A stretch of 7,863 nucleotides of DNA. It comes from DASZPL01 sp035550315. GTDB taxonomy: Bacteria > Actinomycetota > Actinomycetes > JAFAQI01. The number at the start of each line of letters is the position of its first letter. The first letter of the stretch is position 1. Below, piece by piece: positions 1 through 7,006 of the stretch. The notes below the pieces were generated by a model. The model did not search any database. It saw nothing but the letters and a program-made list of their open reading frames with translations, and was not told the DNA's origin. The stretch spans positions 1 through 7,863 of the forward strand of contig DASZPL010000001.1 in the NCBI GenBank assembly GCA_035550315.1, read 5' to 3'. The translations under genes and the position numbers were made by a program.

Positions 1-57
1 ATCCACTCGGATCACCGCATCCACCGCCGCATATCGCAGACAGACCACTAGCTCTCG

Positions 58-1113
58 ATGTCCCGGACGGATCGGCGGGTCATCGCGGCCGCCTCGGTGC
101 TCACCGTCGTCAGCGCGGTCCTGCACTTCACCGGCGCGAACGACGTGGCGGCGTTCATCGTCGCCGGGCTGGCGCTCGCCGGCCTCGCCGCGCTGGTGGG
201 CCGCAGCGTCGAGCAGGTCGCGGACCGGCTGGGATCCGGCGCAACCGGCGTGCTGCAGAGTGCGCTCGGCAACCTTCCCGAGCTGTTCGTCGGCATCTTC
301 GCGTTGCGTGACGGCTTGGTCCGCGTGGTTGAGGCGGCGGTGATCGGTTCGATCCTCGGCAACGTGTTGCTCGTGCTCGGCCTGGCGTTCATGGTCGGTG
401 GGCTGCGCAACGGCCGGCAGGCGTTCAACGCCAGCCGCGCCCGCACCCTCAGCGCCCTGATGATCCTGGCCGTTGCCGCCATGCTGGTGCCGAGCCTGGC
501 CTCCTACGTCCACACGCCGGCGGGGCATCACGAGCGCGCGCTGTCGGTGATCGCCTCCGTCGTGCTGCTCGTCGTGTTCGCACTGTCGGTGCCATCGTCA
601 TTGCGCCGCACCGCGGAGGAGGCGGCGGCCGAGCCGGAGTCGCACGACGCGCGGTGGCCGATGCCGGTCGCGGTGGCGGCGCTGGCGATCACCGGGGTGC
701 TGGCGGCGTTCGTGTCGGACTGGTTCGTCTCGGCGCTGAGCCCGGCCTTGACGTCGCTGCACATCTCCCAGTCGTTCGCCGGGTTGGTGATCGTGGCGAT
801 CGCGGGCAATGCGGTCGAAAACGTCGTCGGCATCCAGCTGGCCCACCGCAACCGGGCGGATCACGCCGTCTCGATCATCCTGAACAGCCCGTTGCAGATC
901 GCTTTGGTCCTGGCGCCGGTGCTGGTGCTGCTGTCGCTGGTCATCGGCGGCGCGACCTTCACGCTGGTGTTCCCGCCGCTGCTGGTGACGACCGTGGTCG
1001 CGGCGGTGCTCGCCGTCAGCTTCGTCATCATCGACGGGGAGTCCGACTGGCTCGAGGGCGCTGCACTGCTCGGTCTCTACGTCGTGGTGGCTGCGTCGTT
1101 CTGGTGGGGCTGA
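58..1113 (+). CDS. Ca2+/H+ antiporter, CaCA (CAX-like) family membrane protein
   Basis: This 351-residue protein is hydrophobic almost throughout, with about ten or eleven membrane segments, and shows the two inverted repeats that define the CaCA cation exchangers. Repeat one has GNLPE (residues 71-75) followed by GSILGN (97-102). Repeat two has GNAVEN (250-255) followed by ILNSPLQ (273-279). In this family the two glutamates (here E75 and E254) coordinate the transported cation. A charged, acidic loop (about 182-199) separates the halves, as in CAX proteins. The expected role is exporting Ca2+ from the cytoplasm in exchange for protons. An in-frame stop at 49-51 makes ATG 58 the first possible start. 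No clear Shine-Dalgarno sequence precedes it. The gene ends 27 bases before the preferred secA start on the same strand. Family assignment is firm; Ca2+ rather than another cation is inferred from the family. Confidence 0.9.
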   Translation: MSRTDRRVIAAASVLTVVSAVLHFTGANDVAAFIVAGLALAGLAALVGRSVEQVADRLGSGATGVLQSALGNLPELFVGIFALRDGLVRVVEAAVIGSILGNVLLVLGLAFMVGGLRNGRQAFNASRARTLSALMILAVAAMLVPSLASYVHTPAGHHERALSVIASVVLLVVFALSVPSSLRRTAEEAAAEPESHDARWPMPVAVAALAITGVLAAFVSDWFVSALSPALTSLHISQSFAGLVIVAIAGNAVENVVGIQLAHRNRADHAVSIILNSPLQIALVLAPVLVLLSLVIGGATFTLVFPPLLVTTVVAAVLAVSFVIIDGESDWLEGAALLGLYVVVAASFWWG

Positions 1114-1127
1114 GCCCGCGCCCGTCC

Positions 1128-1133
1128 TACGAT
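1128..1133 (+). promoter_or_regulatory. Candidate -10 element of a leaderless secA promoter
   Basis: TACGAT fits the actinobacterial SigA -10 pattern TANNNT. Its last base is followed by seven bases (GGGTCGC) and then GTG at 1141, so a transcript starting at the usual distance would begin at or within a base of the start codon. Leaderless mRNAs of this kind are common in Actinobacteria. No -35 hexamer resembling TTGACA is visible 16-19 bases upstream. The element overlaps the alternative ATG at 1132, which argues against that ATG being the start. Confidence 0.5.
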
Positions 1134-1140
1134 GGGTCGC

Positions 1141-3978
<2,838 letters not shown>

Positions 3979-4042
3979 CCGCACGCTGGCGGCGTTCTCG
4001 GTCGCTTGCGTACGTCCACCGCCCCACCCGCCGCCCTACAGC

Positions 4043-4079
4043 GGAGCCGGCTGTGCCGGCCTAGCCGGCGGGGCGCTCC
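4043..4079. terminator. GC-rich hairpin between convergent genes, candidate terminator
   Basis: GGAGC (4043-4047) can pair with GCTCC (4075-4079). Inside lie three copies of the palindrome GCCGGC at 4046-4051, 4055-4060 and 4064-4069, exactly nine bases apart, so neighbouring copies can form alternative 6-bp hairpins with three-base loops (TGT or CTA). It lies 65 bases after the secA stop and faces the end of the DUF6459 gene, so it could serve both strands. There is no T tract. GC-rich terminators without one are usual in Actinobacteria. Confidence 0.45.
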
Positions 4080-4086
4080 CTGCGGC

Positions 4087-4127
4087 CTTGCCAGCGCACG
4101 GCTATCCGACCACGCTTCGCTGGCGGG
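4087..4127. terminator. Second inverted repeat abutting the DUF6459 stop codon
   Basis: GCCAGCG (4090-4096) pairs perfectly with CGCTGGC (4118-4124). On the plus strand the stem can extend to ten pairs with two G-U wobbles, around a 21-base loop. The right arm ends one base before the stop codon of the minus-strand DUF6459 gene (complement of 4128-4130), a typical position for a terminator of that operon. It could also be part of a dispersed intergenic repeat together with the preceding hairpin. No T tract is present. Confidence 0.4.
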
Positions 4128-4664
4128 TCAGCCGATATGGACGGCGGTGCATTTCCAGGCGCCGTTGGCGCCTTCGAGGCGCAATGCCAGGGCGACGCAG
4201 CGGTGGCCGGTGGCCACCACGGCGCAGGCTTCGGCAATGCCGTGGCGGGGTTCGCTGAGGTGCACGGACGACACCACCGGCAGCCGGTGCACTGAGCCGG
4301 GCCGGGCGGACAGCCGGCCGGAGCCGCGTTCGAGCAGTTGCAGGACGTCGAAGCTGGTCACCCGGGCCAGCTGCCAGGCGGGCCGGGCACCGGCGAGCAC
4401 CTCGGCGATCGCTTGCGCCAGCCGGGCGCTCCACGGCCGCGGGTTTGGTAGCACGTCACGCGCGGTCGGCGGGCCGGCGTCCTCGACCGGACCGCCCTGC
4501 GCGGGCGGCACCAGCCGCAGCGGCGGACCGGGTCGCGTCGCCGGCGGGAACGCCAACGCCACCGCGCCGTCGACCGGCGGTGCCGGCGGGTGCGGCAGCT
4601 CGTCGTCGTACGGACCGTCGATGGCGGGAGCCGGTCGAAGGGTCAGCTGCGGGGCGACGGTCAT
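4128..4664 (-). CDS. Rv3235-family protein (DUF6459), function unknown
   Basis: This 178-residue protein resembles the actinobacterial Rv3235/DUF6459 family. The first 75 residues are rich in Pro and Ala and probably disordered. The conserved part starts near residue 77 with an amphipathic helix (RPWSARLAQAIAEVLAG) and a following segment (PAWQLARVTSFDVLQLL). It ends in a beta-rich stretch with EACAVV (145-150), VALALRLE (157-164) and WKCTAVHIG (170-178), which matches the family's usual C-terminus. No signal peptide or membrane segment is seen, so it is probably cytoplasmic. Its ATG overlaps the TGA of the LysM gene by four bases (ATGA, 4661-4664). GGAG (complement of 4671-4674) lies six bases upstream inside the LysM gene, so the two should be translated together. 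The biochemical function of the family is not known to me. The family call rests on recall of its sequence pattern. Confidence 0.8.
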   Translation of the reverse strand: MTVAPQLTLRPAPAIDGPYDDELPHPPAPPVDGAVALAFPPATRPGPPLRLVPPAQGGPVEDAGPPTARDVLPNPRPWSARLAQAIAEVLAGARPAWQLARVTSFDVLQLLERGSGRLSARPGSVHRLPVVSSVHLSEPRHGIAEACAVVATGHRCVALALRLEGANGAWKCTAVHIG

Positions 4665-5281
4665 GGGGTGCTCCGTCGGGTCGGGGCCGGCGGGCGCAGC
4701 CGCTGACCGGGGTGGATGAGGTTTGGATCAGGGCCGATGACCTGCCGGTTGGCGTGCCACCACCGCGGCCACGCCGCGGCGATGTTCGCGTCCGATGGAT
4801 GGCCGCCGAGCCGGCTGGCCGCGATGCCCCACAACGTGTCGCCGGGGCGTACGACGACCGGCGCCGCATGGCTAGGTGTGGAGTGCGGCCAGTCGAGCGG
4901 CGGCGCCTCGCCGGCGGCGTGCCCGGCCGGCCCCGCCACCGTCGTGGCGCTGGCCGGGTTCGCTAGCACGGCACCGGTGGCGCCCACGGCTACCGCGAGG
5001 CCGGCCAGCCGTCGCAGGCCGCCGGGCAGGCCCCGGGCGAGGCACTGCACCAGCCAGCCCGGAGCGCCGAGCAGCTGCGCCAGCCCGGCCGCCGCCAGCC
5101 CGACGGCGTAGTAGCCGGCCAGCAGCCAGACCGCCCAGACACAACCGCGCACCAGGTCAGCGTCGGGCGTCGCACCGGCCGGGCCGTCGGGACGCAGTCG
5201 CCACGCCACGACGGCCCCCGCCAATGCGAGGACGACCGCGGCGAGCGGCCGCCCCGGGTGCGCCGATCCAGCTGCACTCAT
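4661..5281 (-). CDS. Membrane-anchored LysM-domain protein
   Basis: This 206-residue protein has three hydrophobic segments (about 13-28, 46-70 and 93-108), then a Pro/Ala-rich spacer, and a C-terminal LysM domain (about 142-197). The domain begins VVVRPGDTLWGIAASRLG and ends NLIHPGQRLRPP, the classic LysM opening and closing motifs. The middle carries the Trp-rich stretch WPRWWHANRQVIG, as often seen in actinobacterial LysM proteins beside Tad loci. LysM domains bind N-acetylglucosamine-containing glycans, so this protein probably lies in the membrane with its C-terminus touching peptidoglycan. No catalytic domain is present. The start at ATG 5281 is preceded by AGAGG (complement of 5291-5295) nine bases upstream, and a strong promoter match lies further up. 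It is the first gene of an operon with the DUF6459 gene. The LysM call is firm; the link to pilus assembly is inferred from context. Confidence 0.88.
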   Translation of the reverse strand: MSAAGSAHPGRPLAAVVLALAGAVVAWRLRPDGPAGATPDADLVRGCVWAVWLLAGYYAVGLAAAGLAQLLGAPGWLVQCLARGLPGGLRRLAGLAVAVGATGAVLANPASATTVAGPAGHAAGEAPPLDWPHSTPSHAAPVVVRPGDTLWGIAASRLGGHPSDANIAAAWPRWWHANRQVIGPDPNLIHPGQRLRPPAPTRRSTP

Positions 5282-5329
5282 TGCCGGTTGCCTCTGTTTG
5301 CTGGGTTTTAGGGACAGATGGCGCTGCGG

Positions 5330-5358
5330 ATCCTGGCGGGTCCAGAGATTGCTGTCAA
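5330..5358 (-). promoter_or_regulatory. Promoter of the LysM-DUF6459 operon
   Basis: On the minus strand a perfect -35 hexamer TTGACA (complement of 5353-5358) is followed by a 17-base spacer and CAGGAT (complement of 5330-5335), which matches the -10 consensus at A2, A5 and T6. The expected transcription start is near 5322, giving a leader of about 40 bases that contains the AGAGG ribosome site. It is the best sigma-70-type promoter match I found in the window. Confidence 0.55.
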
Positions 5359-5378
5359 TATGTCCGGTTCCTGCCTGT

Positions 5379-5391
5379 GGAGATCGGTGTG
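5379..5391 (+). promoter_or_regulatory. Shine-Dalgarno GGAG with alternative GTG start for the double-barrel protein
   Basis: GGAG (5379-5382) lies six bases before GTG 5389, which is in frame with the gene annotated from ATG 5419. Using it would add ten residues (VRRSVQHWLG, with the GTG read as Met). The ATG at 5419 has only a weak CGGG upstream but fits the family's usual MRWE start. The sequence alone does not settle the choice. Confidence 0.4.
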
Positions 5392-5418
5392 CGTAGGTCG
5401 GTGCAACACTGGCTCGGG

Positions 5419-5970
5419 ATGCGCTGGGAACGATTGTTTGCCGATCTGGAGGGCCAAGCCGAGGCGGCCGAGCAGCTGGCGCGGGCCGACGAGGTCGCCG
5501 ACCGGGTGCGGCAGGAGCTGGCGCGCCGCACGGTCGCCGACCGGCTGCGCGCCGCGATCGGCGTCCCGATCGACGTCACGCTCGACGGGGCCGGCGGGCT
5601 CGCCGGCCGGGTCGCGCAGGTCGGCGACGGCTGGATGCTGCTCACCCGCGAGCGCGGTCCGGACGCGCTGGTGTTGCTCTCCGCCATCCGCGGTCTGCGC
5701 GGCCTGGTCGTCGCCGCGGTCGAGCCCGGTACCGCGGGCCGCATGGCTGCCCGGCTCTCCGTCGCTCATGCGCTGCGGCTGATCGCGCGTGACCGGTCAC
5801 CGGTCACGCTGTTGCACCGCGACCACGAGACGCTGAGCGGCACCATCGACCGCGTCGGCGCCGACTACATCGACCTGGTCGCGCGGCCGGCGGAGCGGTC
5901 ACGGCGGGTGGCGTCCAGCGTCAGCACGACGGTGCCGTTCGAGGCGATCGCGGCCGTGCTCGCCGGCTGA
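5419..5970 (+). CDS. Uncharacterised protein with two Sm/SH3-like repeats (often labelled Fis-family regulator)
   Basis: From ATG 5419 the protein has 183 residues and no signal peptide or membrane segment. Residues 1-45 (MRWERLFADLEGQAEAAEQL onward) are charged and helical and probably form a coiled coil. Two similar segments follow. Residues 50-95 contain VTLDGAGGLAGRVAQVG and residues 128-181 contain VTLLHRDHETLSGTIDRVG. Both show the pattern VTL...L-x-G-x-(V/I)-x-x-VG followed by hydrophobic strands and a closing AI motif (SAIRGL, EAIAAV). This looks like a small beta-barrel of Sm or SH3 type. A helix (about 105-125) joins them. The family is widespread in Actinobacteria and often carries the name Fis-family transcriptional regulator, but I see no Fis-type helix-turn-helix. 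It is transcribed away from the LysM operon and ends nine bases from the stop of the convergent HTH gene. Gene reality is firm; function is unknown. See the alternative GTG start at 5389. Confidence 0.82.
   Translation: MRWERLFADLEGQAEAAEQLARADEVADRVRQELARRTVADRLRAAIGVPIDVTLDGAGGLAGRVAQVGDGWMLLTRERGPDALVLLSAIRGLRGLVVAAVEPGTAGRMAARLSVAHALRLIARDRSPVTLLHRDHETLSGTIDRVGADYIDLVARPAERSRRVASSVSTTVPFEAIAAVLAG
5787..5809 (+). repeat. Perfect 10-bp stem, 3-base loop hairpin inside a coding region
   Basis: GCGTGACCGG (5787-5796) and CCGGTCACGC (5800-5809) are exact reverse complements separated by TCA. The first arm plus loop also contains a 12-base perfect palindrome (5789-5800). The site lies within the codons for the segment joining the two barrel repeats of the surrounding gene. 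Whether it acts in RNA or as a protein-binding DNA dyad is not shown. Confidence 0.6.
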
Positions 5971-5979
5971 GCCGCCGGG

Positions 5980-6231
5980 TCAGCCGTCGGCTTCGGCCTC
6001 GGCGTCGACCAGGTCGCGACCGAACGGGTGCTGATCCAGGAAGTCGCGGGTCTGGTCGTGCGCCCGCTGGATGAAGCGCTCGAGTTCCTCGCGCTCGACC
6101 CGCCATTGCCCGCGACCGCCGATCTTCATGGCGGCGAGCTCCCGGTTGCGCACCAGCGCATAGGCCTGCGCGGCCGAGATGTTCAGGATCTCGGCAACGT
6201 CCGAGAGCCGGAGAAACCGCGGTTCGGGCAC
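5980..6231 (-). CDS. BldC/excisionase-type helix-turn-helix DNA-binding protein
   Basis: This 83-residue protein carries a compact MerR-like winged helix of the BldC/AlpA/excisionase (HTH_17) type. Residues 6-30 (FLRLSDVAEILNISAAQAYA and following) form the helix-turn-helix. KIGGRGQWRV (36-45) forms the wing, and EREELERFIQRAHDQ is the following helix. The tail is acidic (DLVDAEAEADG). Proteins of this family bind DNA, often as head-to-tail assemblies on direct repeats, and regulate nearby or developmental genes. The start is GTG 6231, chosen because the conserved region begins at residue 6. No Shine-Dalgarno sequence is evident. An upstream ATG at 6247 is out of frame. The gene is divergent from the SAF/CpaE operon and shares a 133-base regulatory gap with it, so it is a candidate regulator of that operon (inference). 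It is a small free-standing regulator with no adjacent integrase, so prophage excisionase is unlikely. Confidence 0.85.
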   Translation of the reverse strand: MPEPRFLRLSDVAEILNISAAQAYALVRNRELAAMKIGGRGQWRVEREELERFIQRAHDQTRDFLDQHPFGRDLVDAEAEADG

Positions 6232-6255
6232 CCGGTGAGTGTGACATCCGATAGA

Positions 6256-6272
6256 CCCGAATCCGGCCCGAA
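6256..6272. repeat. Direct repeat of CCCGAA, 11-base period
   Basis: CCCGAA occurs at 6256-6261 and 6267-6272, one helical turn apart. An inverted copy (TTCGGG) lies at 6223-6228, inside the start of the HTH gene. The pair sits just upstream of the HTH gene in the divergent regulatory gap. Head-to-tail repeats suit BldC-like proteins, but the sequence is unlike the AT-rich BldC sites, so this operator call is tentative. Confidence 0.3.
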
Positions 6273-6281
6273 ACGCCCGGC

Positions 6282-6290
6282 TGTGGACAA
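6282..6290 (-). promoter_or_regulatory. Perfect actinobacterial DnaA-box sequence
   Basis: The complement of 6282-6290 reads TTGTCCACA, which is the preferred DnaA box of Streptomyces and Mycobacterium. It is a single copy in the gap between the HTH gene and the SAF/CpaE operon. No cluster of boxes is present, so this is not a replication origin. It could be a DnaA-controlled promoter site or a DnaA-titrating site. Binding is not shown by sequence alone. Confidence 0.45.
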
Positions 6291-6305
6291 CTCGCTACAA
6301 AGCGC

Positions 6306-6342
6306 GCACAACGCGGCACCATGGTCCGCCTGGCCGTTGCGC
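6306..6342. repeat. Imperfect inverted repeat upstream of the SAF gene
   Basis: CAACG (6309-6313) pairs with CGTTG (6335-6339), with a further GC/GC pair outside one mismatch (6306-6307 with 6341-6342). Nested within are GCGG (6313-6316), the palindrome ACCATGGT (6318-6325) and CCGC (6326-6329). It lies just before the ribosome site of the SAF gene. It may be an operator or a leader hairpin. Confidence 0.35.
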
Positions 6343-6353
6343 AGTCTCTTGCT

Positions 6354-6358
6354 GGGAG
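6354..6358 (+). promoter_or_regulatory. Ribosome binding site deciding the SAF gene start
   Basis: GGGAG lies six bases before ATG 6365 but only three before the adjacent in-frame GTG 6362. The spacing favours ATG 6365 as the start. Confidence 0.6.
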
Positions 6359-6364
6359 CCCGTG

Positions 6365-7006
6365 ATGTCCGATCCGCACCCGCGACCACGTCGGCTGAAC
6401 TCGCCTCGCTGGCTCGATGGCCGGCTCGTGCTCGGCGTCGTACTGGTGTTGCTGTCGGTCGTCGCCGGCGCGCGGGTGTTCGCGGCCTCGAGCCACTACA
6501 CGTCGGTCTATCTGGCGCGCCACCAGCTCACCCCCGGCGAGCGGCTGGCGCCGGGCGACCTGGCGGTCGGCCGCGTCCGGTTCGACGGGCAGGGCGCGCG
6601 GTACGTCGCCGCCTCGCGCCAGCCGCCGGTGGGGTACGTCGTGACGCACTACGTCGGCGCGAACGACTTCCTGCCGCTGGACGCGGTCGCCGCGCGCGAC
6701 CCGCAGGTGGGCGATGCGCGGTTCGTCACGGTGCCGGTGCAGTCCGGTCATCTGCCGAGCGGGCTCGGTCACGGCGACCTGGTCGACGTCTACGTCACCG
6801 TCAAGCGAAGCGGCGCTGGACCGGTGCCGTCACCCAGCCGGGTCTTGTCGAACGCGCCCGTCGAGTCGACGGACGCGGCCTCCGAGCTGGCCGACGGGCC
6901 GACCGACAGCGTCGTGCTGTCGGTGCCGTCGGCGCAGGTGGCCGACCTCGTCCACGCCGTCGAGAGCGGGCAGATCGACCTGGTCCGCGTGCCACCGCTC
7001 CCATGA
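6365..7006 (+). CDS. CpaB/RcpC-like SAF-domain protein of a Tad/Flp pilus locus
   Basis: This 213-residue protein has a short basic N-terminus (MSDPHPRPRRLNSPRWLDGR), one membrane segment (about 21-40), and a SAF domain (about 47-112) with QLTPGERLAPGDLAVGRVRF. A second part resembles the RcpC region of CpaB: VTVPVQSGHLPSGLGHGDLV (121-140) and DSVVLSVPSAQVADLVHAVE (181-200) match the usual pattern of a periplasmic or extracytoplasmic domain followed by a closing repeat. CpaB/RcpC proteins take part in assembling Tad/Flp pili at the cell envelope. The protein is shorter than typical CpaB. Start ATG 6365 is supported by GGGAG six bases upstream; GTG 6362 would add one residue. Its TGA overlaps the ATG of the next gene by four bases, so the two are coupled. 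The SAF call is firm; the pilus role is inferred from domain order and neighbour. Confidence 0.82.
   Translation: MSDPHPRPRRLNSPRWLDGRLVLGVVLVLLSVVAGARVFAASSHYTSVYLARHQLTPGERLAPGDLAVGRVRFDGQGARYVAASRQPPVGYVVTHYVGANDFLPLDAVAARDPQVGDARFVTVPVQSGHLPSGLGHGDLVDVYVTVKRSGAGPVPSPSRVLSNAPVESTDAASELADGPTDSVVLSVPSAQVADLVHAVESGQIDLVRVPPLP

Noticed and set aside
1..51. Possible 3' end of an upstream plus-strand gene ending at TAG 49-51
   Set aside because: Only 16 codons are visible. The residues (rich in His, Arg and Ile) match nothing known to me, and the other plus frames are open too. It cannot be supported.
4006..4719. A plus-strand frame antisense to the DUF6459 gene
   Set aside because: The translation is low-complexity. 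The minus strand gives the DUF6459 pattern with a good ribosome site and a 4-base operon overlap.
5376..5384. A second DnaA-box-like sequence, ATCTCCACA on the minus strand
   Set aside because: It departs from TTGTCCACA at three positions, including the first, and overlaps the GGAG ribosome site, which explains the sequence better.
4876..5418. In-frame upstream extension of the double-barrel gene back to 4876
   Set aside because: The extension runs antisense through the LysM gene and translates to Arg/Pro/Ala-rich low-complexity sequence. Family homology begins at MRWE, with 5389 as the only reasonable earlier start.
5980..6231. HTH protein as a prophage or integrative-element excisionase
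   Set aside because: There is no integrase, attachment repeat or phage gene nearby, and the protein sits in a chromosomal pilus-type neighbourhood as related actinobacterial proteins do.
6296..6301. TACAAA as a -10 element for the SAF/CpaE operon
   Set aside because: It lacks the final T of TANNNT, and no -35-like hexamer stands at the proper distance, so the promoter of this operon stays unassigned.
5921..6772. A 283-codon minus-strand frame across the HTH gene, the divergent gap and the SAF gene
   Set aside because: It overlaps two well-supported genes in other frames, crosses their shared promoter region, and resembles no protein I recognise.
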